Shown here piece after piece: positions 11,527-22,447 of a stretch of 64,000 nt of DNA (its first letter is position 1; every line of letters starts with the position of its first letter). A program made the translations under genes and the position numbers. Source of the DNA: Dipteronia dyeriana (taxonomy: Eukaryota > Streptophyta > Magnoliopsida > Sapindales > Sapindaceae); the NCBI GenBank assembly GCA_032871835.1, contig CM065297.1, positions 24,049,098-24,113,097 of the forward strand, given 5' to 3'. Below the pieces are notes generated by a model. That model saw only the letters and a list, made by a program, of their open reading frames with translations, was not told the origin of the DNA and made no database searches.

Positions 11527-12144
11527 TCACTGTAGTGCGATGTCTGTACGACCATAAAAAGTGTGAATGAAGATGTGCCAGAAAGCAAGCTCTATCAATA
11601 AATTCTTCTGCTTGATTAGGTTGGATCTCGAATTCCAGAACTCCATTGACCGAATAACTAGGCTGTTAGCTAGATCAATATTCATCCTAGTGAAAATGTC
11701 TAGCTCAGGGACCCCCTTGAACATGGCAACTATGTCATCTGGAAGTGTGATCCTGAAGTGCATGTTAATGTCTCTTGAGTTGATGCGTACTGCTTTACCA
11801 CGAACCAACACCGGACTCCAAAAATTGTAATTATACTCTATTACCCCTGAATAAAATTCCTTTATAATCAGAGGGAAAAATTTGATAGGCCTCTGAACAA
11901 AGTTGTCCCAACCTCGGGCCCAAACCATCCCAGGAATCAATGTTACATCTAACTCTGTCAGGTTGATCCCTCTCTCAGGTATTAACTTCTTTCCGTTGAA
12001 TTTTTCTATTATGGCCGAAAAAATCGGGGTTTTTTGAACATGCAAGAATCTGCCTCTTACCCTTGTCTTGGCTCTTTCTCGGCCTCATATTACGGTTGGA
12101 ATACCCTCTTTGGTGACCCTAGCTGTTTGCTTAGTTCTAGCCAT
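11527..12144 (-). pseudogene. G1 cargo ORF: histone-H3-like start plus plant transposon protein-like domain
   Basis: From the ATG at 12144 the frame reads M-ARTKQTAR-VTKEG, identical at residues 2-9 to the first eight residues of mature histone H3. An in-frame TGA at 12087-12085 follows after 19 codons. The frame then stays open to the stop at 11527: a short Arg/Lys-rich stretch, then ERGINL, WDNFVQRPIKF, LIIKEFYSG and VLVRGKAV with DINMHFRITLP. This pattern (ERG...R.W...P...EFY...VRGK.V....IN) matches what I know of the 'putative plant transposon protein' domain (Pfam PF20167) by memory, not by a search. The frame is open upstream to 12303, so an earlier start is possible. With one stop it is a recent pseudogene or needs readthrough. 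G2 lacks this ORF at the matching place. Confidence 0.6.
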
Positions 12145-12510
12145 AACAACACCCAGAACACTAAGTCGTTTCTTAAATGAACAGCCCAACGGTATCACCC
12201 CGGCATAATGCTGACCACAGAACGGCATTTGCTTGAATAATTGAGTTGGGAAAGCTTGAACTTTAGGTACTAGACTTGTATGCAAAAATGAAAATCTCCC
12301 CAAAACCTATGTTTTTCCACACCTTGCACTATAATCACAATTTGTCTCTACAATTAATGTGTGGATCAACTTAGACTTGGGAGTGAAGTATAATCACTAC
12401 CATTCACATTTATTATTGAAAATAAAAAGTTATTGAAAAGAAAGATACATAGGTGGGTTGCCTCCCACCAAACACACTATTTAACGTCTAGGCAAGACGG
12501 CGTGAGAGCA

Positions 12511-13264
12511 CTATGGCTCTTGAAGATTTATCTTTTCCAACCAAACAAGGTTCCCATCGACGATAGTGTCTCTTGCTTTGTCAAGTTCGTCTTTTCGGAT
12601 CCAAACTTGTCGAATCTTCCCTGGCTTTCCTTTAGGCATGCTTCGTCTCTTTTTGCGCACTTCCATAAATTTAACACATTGGGCCTTTTTATGACCCCTA
12701 GCATGGTAGAAACAACATTTGTAAGGAAAATATGATGAACTAACTCCAGTCTTCTTAATTCTTGCCCTTGGATGGTTTGCATCTCTCTCGATGGTGTGGA
12801 GTTATGGAGTTGCTTCATCTATGCTTCGGTTCTTGGTCAAGGTTTCAATTGTTAGTTTGGCTTTTTGAAGCTCAACTAAGTAGTCAAATTCCTTGACCCT
12901 TGCTATCTTTAAAGCAATTTCTTTTCTGCTCAACTCCTCTTTGACGACATTAATTGCCTTGTCCTTTTGCTCAATTTACCATTGCAACTTTCTAGTGCTT
13001 CGGGCTTAGTTTTCTTCTTGCTATACTACTAGTCTTGTAAGATCTTCTACCCTTTTGATTGCTTCATCCTTTTCTTTCCTAAGGGTTTCCATTTCCTTCA
13101 TTAAATACACACGTTCACTCTTAAGCCCATTGGTCTTTAAGGATGCATCTTCATGGCAAGGTTTTTCTTCATGTATGTCTTCCTTACCCTTATCCTCAAA
13201 AGTGCTAGGATTTCATTTAAATACTCAATTGGATTCCTAGAATAGTCTTCTGACTAAAGTGTAC
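12511..13264 (-). pseudogene. G1 coiled-coil and zinc-knuckle-like ORF
   Basis: The minus strand continues from the gag-like ORF after the G2 insertion: SEDYSRNPIEYLNEIL, then a Glu/Lys-rich stretch with heptad-like spacing (likely coiled coil), then YKCCFYHARGHKKAQC near 12710-12750, then a basic segment (KKRRSMPKGKP, VWIRKDELDKARD) ending VWLEKINLQEP and a stop at 12511-12513. The Cys/His cluster aligns with a CX2CX4HX4C zinc knuckle, but the second Cys is Tyr here. G2 keeps Cys at that position (and has lost the first). A longer-looking ORF in another frame (12818-12528) is a shadow. Two or more stops and indels break the frame. Probable role when intact: nucleic-acid binding within a Gag-type protein. 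Confidence 0.6.
13260..13264. repeat. Target-site duplication of G2 (left)
   Basis: TGTAC, identical to 20621-20625 on the other side of G2. It shows G2 inserted as a unit into G1. Confidence 0.95.
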
Positions 13265-14705
13265 TGATCGAGCCAAGATAACACTAGATTTCGAGTCCCC
13301 TTTCCTTTACTTATTGCTAAATTCATGGGTAAAATCAAGTTTTTAATGACTCGATTGAGTGTTTTTATAGGATTTTGTACTTAGGGTATCATATGGAAGA
13401 TATAAGTGAAGTTTGAACCCAAAAGAGTTGAAAATTGGAAACTTCGACAAAAATGCACAGCTGTCGTTGTCCTGAAGCGTCGTCATTGGAGACCGCGACA
13501 CTACTAACGATAGTAACTTGTTTTAGGAGTCTCCCAAAAATTTTCTTGGAGAACATGTGTGAAAACTAAAGGAAGTGACATGTCACAGTCTAAGTTCCGT
13601 CATGGGAGACCGCGACATACCAGGTGACAACAACATTTCTAGCCAGTGTCGCTCGAGGTGTCGCCTAAAAAGAAGACGCAGAACGGAGAAGCGAGGTGTC
13701 GCAGTTGAGTTGTTGTCATGGTCAAGCACGACATTCAACGGCGCAACAGTACGATGGCACGAGTTTTTAAATTGATTCCTGACCTATTTTTGGACCATAT
13801 AAATACCCATATGAATTTTTGGTGATGGAACATCAGCCACACGAACTATTTTGACACTTTCACCCCTCCATCACCATCCTTGGACATTTTCCTCCATCCA
13901 TCCATCTTGAAATTTTGGAAAGTAAGAAGAAGAAGCTTACAAGTCAAGGAACCTCAATGACCAACTTTGGTTTCTTCTTTAACTCTTCTTTGTTTGATTT
14001 CTTTTCCTTGATTTGTAACAAATTTCTAAGTTAGAGGATTAATATAAACCGGTTGAACAACTCTTTGTAATTTTATAGTCTAATGATTATTCATTAAATA
14101 CATTGATAGTCTCTTTTATTGAAATACTTGCTATAATTCCTTCACTTATATTCAAACAAGACCTCAATGAATGTTTGTGTTAGGATTAGTTAATTTATGA
14201 TGTTAAGGGTTAAATGTGGGTGACCATCCCATTTAGTCCTTAACTACAAGCTTAATAATTGAGAAAATTTCCATATGCATTACCATGTTATGTGTGATTT
14301 GGTTAAGAGTTTTTAATTAAAAACTAATTGTAACCATTGCTCATTACATGACCTTGTATGAGTAATAGGAAAGATTAGGTGTTTCATGAAACAAATCCTA
14401 TCAGTTGGATTTAAATGCTTTCATGAGACTTATGGATTATATTGAGAAGTTTAATTAGGTTGCATTGATTCCCTATCATTTCCTCATATTTATATTTTTG
14501 TGTGAGCTTTTGTGTAATTTAGTTTATTGCATTGTTACATATTAGTGAGTTAAAATACCAACCCAAGAGGAGCATTATGCCATTTAGTTTTTATGCACTT
14601 AGATTAGGATTTAATTAGATTAATTAGTGTTCAACTAGTATAATCAACGATCCCAGTGAAGGGACTTTTCTTTTAAATTGACTAAGATTAAAAATACTAC
14701 AATCA
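13265..14705 (+). repeat. 5' LTR of G2
   Basis: Starts TGATCGAGCCAAGATAACAC and ends ACTACAATCA. The U3 carries repeated GACCGCGACA / GTCGTCATTGG motifs (13460-13740). TATAAATA lies at 13798-13805. Its partner 19212-20620 is very similar by eye (same spacing of CACTTTCACCCCT, CATCCATCTTG and AACCGGTTGA), with scattered substitutions, so the insertion is not brand new. Confidence 0.95.
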
Positions 14706-14731
14706 ATTTTGGTGCCCCTACAGGGGATCGG
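14706..14731 (+). promoter_or_regulatory. Primer-binding site region of G2
   Basis: ATTTTGGTGCCCCTACAGGGG directly follows the LTR. It resembles the usual plant gypsy TTTGGCGCCGTTGCCGGGGA. The G1 version (22447-22425, minus) is TTTTGGTGCCGCTGCCAAG and the G3 version (61293-61320) TTTTGGTGCTGCTGTCTGG, so the family has a slightly altered primer match. Confidence 0.7.
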
Positions 14732-14868
14732 CATATATTCATCAGTTGAGCCTTATTAGTTTGATTTAGATAGTGTGTGTCATTTTAATTTTATTTTGTT
14801 GGTTAGTTTTTTTTTTCATTTTTTTTAGTTTCTTTTTACTTCGTTGGTACTTTTGTTTTTGGTGTTTA

Positions 14869-15570
14869 AGGGCAAACATTGTGTATGAAGTGGATCGTCA
14901 AGGTAGAGAGATGGTACTTTATGAGACGGAGGATGTCCAAGCCTTAAATTTTCAAAGAGGAAGAAATGATCCATATTCTGACTCTTGCAATCCGGGGTAG
15001 CGCAACCATCCCAACTTCTCACGGTCCGACCCAAACCACACTTAGAATAACCAAGCTCAGAACTACCAAGGCCAAGGGTTTAGTAGACAGCAGTGGAACA
15101 ACTCGGGTAATCGAGATATGACTTCATTTCAGCCTAGGAAGAGTCTTTTGGAGGATATTGTAAGTTCACAACAGACAGATTAGAGCTTGAATAATTTAAT
15201 TCAAGCAGCCGGGCAAAGGTTCACCAATTTAGAGGCATTGATGAAGAGGTTGGTGACACAGTTAGGGCAAGTAGCTGACATAATTCACAGGAATGAGCTG
15301 GGTAGACTTCCTAGCCAGTCAAAACAAGTTAAAGCAATGACAGTTCTGAGGAGTGCCCAAGTGTTAGACATCGGAGATTCTAGTGGAGATCCTAAGAGGA
15401 AAAAGGCTAAGGATTTATAGGGAGAAACTGGGGGAAGGACTTTGGTAGAAGAAGAGGAAGTAGTAGTAGAGAAGATTCCTGAGAAGACTTCTTTTTTACA
15501 TAAGTCACCCGATCCCTACATTCCACCGGTTCCAATTCCGGGAAGGTTGAAAATTACTAGCTAAGTTGAT
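14869..15570 (+). pseudogene. G2 gag-like remnant (N-terminal half deleted)
   Basis: The leader jumps at AGGGC (14869-14873) straight to sequence equivalent to 62409 of G3, so about 950 bp including the gag start and core are missing. A microhomology AGGGC is shared by both breakpoints. What remains reads QGREMVLYETEDVQALNFQRG, NDPYSDSCNPG, then (15187-15420) NNLIQAAGQRFTNLEALMKRLVTQLGQVAD and LGRLPSQSKQ. The NPG-W-NHPNFSWS-type motif at 14990-15025 is typical of Athila-like gag. Stops at 14998, 15181 and 15418 break it further. Confidence 0.75.
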
Positions 15571-16336
15571 TGCCTTGCTGTGGATACACTCCAGTCAGAA
15601 GACTATTCTAAGAATCCAATTGAGTATTTGAATGAAATCCTAACACTCTTTGAGGACAAGGGTAAAGAAGACAATCATGTTAAAGAATTTTGTAAGGAAG
15701 ATGCATCCCTCGAGACCAATGGGCTTAAGAGTGAACATGAGTAATTAATGAAGGAAGTGGAAACTCTTAGGAAAGAAAGGGATGAAGCAATAAAAAGGGC
15801 AGAAGATCTTGCAAGGCTAGTAAAAGAGAAAAAAGAAAACTTTACCGAAGCACTCGAAAGATGCAATGGCAAATTGAACAAAAGGATAAGGAAATCAATG
15901 CCATTAAAGAGAAGTTGAGCGAAAAAAAAATTGCTTTAAAAGTAGCACGGGTCAAGAAATGTGATTGCTTAGTTGAGCTTGAAAGATCCGAACGAACAAT
16001 TGAAACCTTGACCAAGGACCGACGCATAGATGAAGAGATTCCGTAACTCCACATCATCAAGGGAGATGCAAACCATCCAATGGCAAGAATTAAGAAGACC
16101 GGAGGTAGTTCATCATATTTTCCTTATAAATTTCATTTTTGCCTTACTAGGGGTCATAAAAAGGCCTAATATATTGAATTTATGGAAGTGTGCAAAAAGA
16201 GATGGAATATGCCTAAAGGTAGGTCAAGGAAGATTCGATAAGTTTGGGTCCAGAAAGATGAACTTCACAAAGCAAGAGACACTATCGTTGATGGGAAGAT
16301 TGCTTGGTTGAAAGAGATAGTGCTTCAAGAGCCGTA
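15571..16336 (+). pseudogene. G2 coiled-coil and zinc-knuckle-like ORF
   Basis: Equivalent to 13264-12511 of G1 and 63150-63893 of G3. It reads SEDYSKNPIEYLNEILTLFEDKGKEDN, a Lys/Glu-rich coiled coil (15740-16000), then a knuckle region at 16115-16160 where the first Cys is Phe but the second Cys and the following RGHKK are present. A stop (TAA) falls just before the expected last Cys. The terminal stop is at 16334-16336. Substitutions hit different knuckle positions in each copy, so the ancestral protein probably had a complete CCHC knuckle. Confidence 0.6.
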
Positions 16337-16539
16337 GTGCTCTCACCAAGTCTTGCCTAGACGTTAAATAGTGCGCTTGGTAGGGGACAACCCACCTAGA
16401 TATCTTTCCTTTCAATAACTTTAAATTTTACATAATAATTGTGAATGGTAGTGATTCTACTTCACTTCCAAGTCTAAGTTGATCCATACCTTAATTGATT
16501 AAAAGATTAACTGTGTTGATGGTGAAAGGTGTGGAAAAA

Positions 16540-17260
16540 CATAGGTTTTGGGGGTGATTTTCATTTTCATTTTATTTGCAAGTCTAGTGATTACCAAACT
16601 CAAAATTTTCAAGCAAATGCCCTTGAAATGTTTATTATTGAGTATATGTGCAAATTAGGAACTTAGGACCATTGAAAGGCATTAAAGAGAAATTTTTCCA
16701 AGTATGTCACGGTCATGATGTCATAATGAACGACCGCGACAATACCATACGACAACAAAGAGGAGCTGTTGTCGCCAGAAGTGCCGCTTGTGGGTCGCTT
16801 GGTGTGCCAAACGTGACAATCTCTATGATGAAGAGACGGTGTGTCGCGGTCATGATTTTCGTCATGGAAGACCGCAACAGTTTGACCGTAACAGACACCT
16901 AGTATAAAACATCAGTTCGTGGTAAGGCAGCCTCTTACCAAAAATTCAAACCTCAATCGTGAAAATTCCCCCTCCACGAGATATCAAAGACTTCTGGCCC
17001 ACGTCATCTGCATTTCTTTCTCTTTTACACTTGTTCTAGATCATTGTTAGTTTCAAATTACCTCTTTTTCTTCACTTATATGATTCTAGGTCAGACTTGG
17101 GGAAATTGTGATTTTGTTTTTGGTGAAAGATTGTTGAGATCATTTTTTAAATTAAAGTATGGGTTTTGGGTTGGAGAGACCATATAAGCATCTATTGTGT
17201 TGATTTCGTGATTATTGGGTGAGATTGGTTGTAAATAATGAAAATTGGGGCACATTTGGC
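16540..17260 (+). other. G2 cargo segment, unlike G1
   Basis: Between the shared anchors GGAAAAACATAGGTTTTGGGG (16531-16551) and the CCACCACCACCACC run (17262-17275), G2 carries about 0.7 kb that does not match the 1.6 kb cargo of G1. It holds new copies of the LTR hairpin motif (CGGTCATGATGTCATAATG...GACCGCGACA at 16700-16742 and TGTCGCGGTCATG...GACCGCAACAG at 16840-16880), then TAGTATAAAACATCAG at about 16901-16916, which looks like a TATA box. No protein is recognisable. It may be a captured promoter or rearranged LTR DNA. Confidence 0.5.
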
Positions 17261-19211
17261 CACCACCACCACCATCTCATTATTTGTTTTGAGTTGTTCT
17301 TGTTTAGCTAGACTTGTTTGTTTTGTTATATTTACTGCTTTAAGTTATATTTCTTACTTGTTTTAATTACTCTTGTTATTTGACTTTTATCGTAGTGGTA
17401 CTTTTGCATCTTTTCTTTTGTTTTATTCTAATTTGCGATTAGAATAAGGGTGTGTGTTGTATTGTATTATGGTTGATGTTTATTTGCCATTGGGAGCTTT
17501 CTATGCCATCTTGATCGAGCTTTTGTGGATTTTATTTATGTTAATTGTTTCGTGATGTGTTTGTTTGTGGTGTAGGCACCTTTTTGCCGAGCTCTCATTG
17601 TCAACATTGGGGACAATGTTGAGTTTAGGTTTGGGGGTGCCAGCGCCGTTGTTTTACGTGTTTATTATGTTTTTATTACTTCTCGTATTTTTGGGTCCAA
17701 ACTTTTCAAATATAGTCGCATGACCAAAATTTTTGAGCTTCAAGTAGCTTGAGTGTGATGCTTTGAGTGTGTGTTTGTGTGAGAGTTTATTTATGTATAA
17801 TGTTCTTAATTCAGCATCTTGTTATCACTCTAGGGTCTCACTTGCACTTCATGGGCTTGTCCCATCCTTTTGTGTTCAAGTTGAGGGAACTCGGTGATCG
17901 AACACTTTGTTCTAATAGTGGAGACCACCTAGTGAGTTCACAACTATAAGCCTTAAAAAGCACATTTGAGTGTTATCATTGTTTCATCTTAAACACTTAT
18001 CTCGTCACGCACATCATTTTCCATAAGACATCACATTGCATTATAATTGTGGATTGCTTAATGGATACTTACATTCCATTGACAGATGAAATGGTGGAAA
18101 TGATTTTAGGCAATATGTGTGCTTAACCACTCAAATTAGCCTAAACACATTCATTATCCCTATTTGTGTGCTCCCAAGCAAATTTTGAGGCCAAACACTT
18201 ACCTTTCTTTTGGGACCACATTACACCATATAGCCTAAACCTAAACACATGCCTACCCTTATTGCTAATCTTGTTAGGATGTGTTGTATTGTGGTGAAAG
18301 GTGGAAAAGATCTAAATATGAAGAGTTAACATGTATGTAGGTAATATTTGTAAATGTGCAAGGCAAAAGGCTCAAAAATGTAAAAGTACGAAAATGTGCA
18401 CTCATGAGCTTAAAGTGTAAAAAAAAAGAGGGAATAAGAGTCTTGTATGTAATTGTAAAGTACTCACTATTAGAGTACTCATGTATAGCACAAGTGTAAT
18501 GAAAAGTCAAGCCTAACCACTAGTGCCACGAGTGATATGAGTAGAGCTTAAGTATTGGGTGTATTGTGTAGTGTCTTAGCATGATCAATGACTTTTGAAT
18601 TCTATTTTATATTCTTTGTTCACCATATTTCACCCAATGGCCCCATTACAACCAAAGTGAAGACCTAAATGATCTACTATGAAATCTAGATTGGGAATGT
18701 TTGTTGAAGCATGATCTTCCATGTCCATGGCATTTAATTCATTTCCTAGGCTAGTTCACCAAAATAATAATGTTTCATTTCTTATTGTATGCAAGTATTT
18801 GATTACCATTCATAACTCTATCCTTGCATACTTTGTATGAGTGTGAACTTAGGACTCCGAGAGGAAAGAAAAGAGAATATCCACGTGAGGTTTAAAGTCA
18901 AAGCAAATTACGCACGAGGTGTGAGAGTGAGTAGTTCTTGACACGAGAGCACTCTAGGTGTGGGATTCGTGTTGTTCGAGTGTCCCGTGAGTGCCTTTAA
19001 GTTGCTTGAGAATCTTTTGCATGTGTCTACTCTTCTTATCCAAACCTCTTTGCATCTCATCATCAGTTGAAAATACGGCTCTTAATTGTTTTTTCATTTT
19101 GTTTGAATTTCTTTTGTCATTATCAAGTCTTCAGATGTTTGCTTGTTTGTTCTTGTGTTGTTTTGTTTTTTTTTTGCTCGAGGACGAGCAAAAGGCTAGG
19201 TTTGGGGGTTC
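17261..19211 (+). other. Non-coding 3' internal region and purine tract of G2
   Basis: Homologous to the 3' part of G1. The last 50 bases read GCTCGAGGACGAGCAAAAGG then CTAGGTTTGGGGGTTC before the LTR. A GAGGACGAGC motif followed by GTTTGGGGG is the conserved purine-tract neighbourhood of Athila/Tat elements as I remember it. No convincing gene lies in it. Confidence 0.6.
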
Positions 19212-20620
19212 TGATCTAGCCATGATAACACTAGATTTCGAATCACCCTTCCTATGCTTATTGCTAAATTTAATGGCTCGATTAAGTGTTTTTGTAGGAT
19301 TTTGTATTTGGGGTATCATATGAGAGATATAAGTGAAGTTGGGACCCAAAAGAGTTGGAAATTGGAAACTTGAACAAAAAGGCACGAGCTGTAGCGGTAG
19401 TGAATCGTCGTCATGGGAGGCTGCGAAACAACGGGCGACAACAACTTGTTTTAGGAGTCGCCTAAAATATCAATTGGAGAACATGCTTGAAAACTAAAGG
19501 AAGCGACATGTCGCGGTCTAAGTTCTGTCATGGGAGACCGTGACATACCAGGCGACAACAAATTTTCTAGTCATTGTAGCTCGAGGTGTCCTCTAAAAAG
19601 AAGACTCGGAATGAAGAAGCGAGGTGTCACGGTTGAGTTGTTGTCGTGGTCAACCGCGACATTCAACGACACAAGAGTACGATGGCACATGTTTCTAGAT
19701 TGATTCCTGACCTATTTTTGGACCTATATAAATACTCATATGAGTTTTTGGTAATGGAACATCAGCCACACGAAATGTTTTGACACTTTCACCCCTTCAT
19801 CACCATCCTTGGACATTTTTCTCTGTCCATCCATCTTGGAATCTTGGAAAGCAAGAAGCGGAAGCTTACAAGTCAAGGAACCTCAATGACCAACTTTGGT
19901 TTCTTCTTTAACTCTTCTTTGTTTGATTTCTTTTCCTTGATGTGTAACTAATTTATAAGTTAGAGGATTAATGTAAACCGGTTGAAAAACTCTTTGTAAT
20001 CCTATAGTCTAATGTTTATTAATTAATGACATTGGTAGTCTCTTTTATTGCAATACTTGCTCTAATTCCTTCACCTATATTCAAATGAGACCTTAATGAA
20101 TGTTTGTGTTATGATTAGTTAATTTATGATGTTGAGGGTTAAATGTGGGTGACCATCCCATTTAGTCCTTAACTACAAGCTTAATAATTGAGAAAATTTT
20201 CATATGCATGACCATGCTATGTGTGATTTGGTTAAGAGTTTTTAATTAAAAACTAATTGTAACCATTGCTCATTACATGACCTTGTGTGAGTAATAGGAT
20301 AGATTAGGTGCTTCATGAAACAAACCCTATCAGTTGGATTTAAATGCTTTAATGAGACTTATGGATTACATTGAGAAGTTTAATTAGGTTGCATTGATTC
20401 CCTAACATTCCCTCATATTCATATTTTTGTAATTTAGTATATTTTATTGTTACATATTAGTGAGTTAAAATACCAACCCAAGACAAGTATTATGCCATTT
20501 GGTTTTCATGCACTTAGATTAGGATTTAATTAGATTAATTAGTGTTCAACAAGTAGAATCACCGATCCCAGTGAACGAACTTTTCTTTTAAATTGATTAA
20601 GTTTAAAAATACTGCAATCA
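19212..20620 (+). repeat. 3' LTR of G2
   Basis: Starts TGATCTAGCCATGATAACAC and ends ACTGCAATCA, followed by the duplication TGTAC (20621-20625). TATAAATA at 19727-19734. Hairpin-type motifs lie at 19390-19670. Confidence 0.95.
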
Positions 20621-20625
20621 TGTAC

Positions 20626-22274
20626 CTATAACAAGTCAATCAACTGAGCTAGTGACTTTCTTCAACCTTCCCGGAAATGGAACCGGTGGAATGTAGGGAT
20701 TCAGTGACTTATGTAACAAAGAAGTTTTCTCATGAATCTTCTCTACTACTACTTCCTTTTCTTCTACCAAAGTTTCCTCCTTGATTTCTTCTCCCGATTC
20801 TTTAACCTTTTTCCTCCTAGGCTCTCCACTTGTATCTCCGGTGTCTAACACTCGGGCACTCCTTGGAACTGTCACTGCTTTAGATTGTTCTGACTGACTA
20901 GGAAACCTACCCGACTCGTTCTTATGCATTGTGTCGGCCACATGCTTCTAAGTTGGTGATCATTTGCCCACATGCTTGAATGAAATTGTTCAGGTTTTGG
21001 TCTGTCTATTGTGAACTCTGAGCAAGGGTAGTCACAATGTTCTCCAAATGACTCTTTCTATGCTGATATGAAGTCACATCTCGATTACCTGAGTTGTTCC
21101 ACTGCTGCCCACTTAACTCTTAGCCTTGGTAGTTATGTGCTTGGTTGTTCAAAGCGTTGTTTGGGTTGGACCATGAGAAGTTGGGATGGTTAAACCACTC
21201 AGGATTGTAAGAGTTAGAATATGGGTCATTTTTTCCTCTTTGAAAGTTTAGGGCTTGTACATCTTCCATCTCATATAGAACCATCTCTCTTCCTTGACGA
21301 TTTGCATCACACAACAAGTTTTCCCCACTTTGTTGTTGACCCATATTTCTTTCCTTCAACCCCACTTGCTTGGTTAGCCTTGCCATTTGGATTGCCATGT
21401 TCGTGTCTTGACTAACACCATGCTTTCCTCCCCTTCTTGAAGTTGAGCTTCTATGTTGGGAGTTAAGAGCAAACATCTCATAAATTTAAAAAAATCTTAA
21501 CCGTCGATTTATTGGTGATCAAACCCCCACATGAATTGTCCACAGAAGCTTGTGTGAAGGTTGTCAACCCATCGTAGAATGTATATACCTTGTACTCATC
21601 GGTCACCATGTGATGATGGATTTTTTCCACAAGTTACCTATATCTTCCCTAAGCCTCATGAAAAGGCTTATCATCTTCCTCAATGAAGCTGGTAATTTGT
21701 ATCGAATTTCTTTTGTCCTCGCGACCAGAAAGAACCTGATGAAAAAAGCTTGGCATACTTTATCCCATATAGTTAAAGATCCCGCCCTTAAAGAACCAAA
21801 CCACACATTAGCTTTATCTTTTAGGCAATACCTAAAACATCTCATATTTTATTGCTCTTCGGCGAGTCGGCCTATCGGGAAGGTCTCCAAAATGGAATGA
21901 TAATTCTTCATGAATTGCAAACAATCTTTGGTCGGGTGGCCATTGAAAGAAGGAAGCATGGCAATGTGAAGTCCCTTAAGCTCATAGCTCCTAGCCGCTG
22001 CACTCAACACTATAGGTGATGGTTGATGCTCCATCAGAGGTTTGTTGGATTCCTTCAATGCTATAACACCCTCGTTTTCCTCATGTCTAGGTGCCCTCGA
22101 TAGGTCCACATTCACATTCACATTCCCTTCTTGATCTTCCATTTTCGGAATCGAAATACCCTCTAGATTGACAAAGATATCTATACCCTCAAACTGCCTA
22201 GCAAGCCGACCTACTCGGTTTATGTTATCGATGAATGGAAAAACATTTCTTCCAAGAGAACGGCGACTGTGCAT
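20626..22274 (-). pseudogene. G1 gag-like ORF (Athila/Tat type)
   Basis: On the minus strand the ATG at 22274 opens MHSRRSLGRNVFPFIDNINR. The frame runs to the core YELKGLHIAMLPSFNGHP, MKNYHSILETFPIGRL, an in-frame stop at 21851-21849, then MRCFRYCLKDKANVWFG, LTIWDKVCQAFFIRFF. This core is the classic retrotransposon Gag pattern (FxG..PxxHL..F...C...F.L...A..W......I.W..L...F...F). A frame change near 21690 precedes a segment ending at 21476-21120 (MARLTKQVGLKERN, WFNHPNFSWSNPNN) and 20941-20636 (ESGRFPSQSEQ, acidic linker, PPVPFPGRLKKVTSSVD). It formed virus-like particles when intact and is now interrupted by at least two stops and a frameshift. Confidence 0.8.
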
Positions 22275-22447
22275 ACACCAGTAGCCCTAAAACACCGAAA
22301 ACAAAAATACCAACGAAGTAAAAAGAAACTAAAAAACGAAAATAAAACTAACTAACTAAATAAAATAAAATGACACACACTACCTAAATCAAACTAATCA
22401 GACTCAACTAATGAATCTACGCCGATTCTTGGCAGCGGCACCAAAAT

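Larger units (their letters stand above)
13265..20620 (+). mobile_element. G2: complete Athila/Tat-like non-autonomous element nested in G1
   Basis: 7356 bp with two LTRs (1441 and 1409 bp), perfect 5-bp duplication TGTAC, primer-binding site and purine tract. The inside holds a gag remnant with a large deletion, the coiled-coil/zinc-knuckle ORF and a cargo segment different from that of G1. No pol domain is seen. Because it interrupts G1, it is the younger of the two. Confidence 0.95.

Noticed and set aside
12528..12818. 96-codon ORF MKQLHNSTPSREMQ... in G1 and its likes in G2 (16030-16311) and G3 (63532-63876)
   Set aside because: It is the +1 shadow of the frame that carries the Cys/His cluster and the basic tail, and its conservation follows from that frame.
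21603..22020. A common frameshift in gag of G1 (near 21690) and G3 (near 62040) as proof of mobility after loss of coding
   Set aside because: Both copies change frame in this region, but the local alignment differs by two bases and I cannot show that it is the same event.
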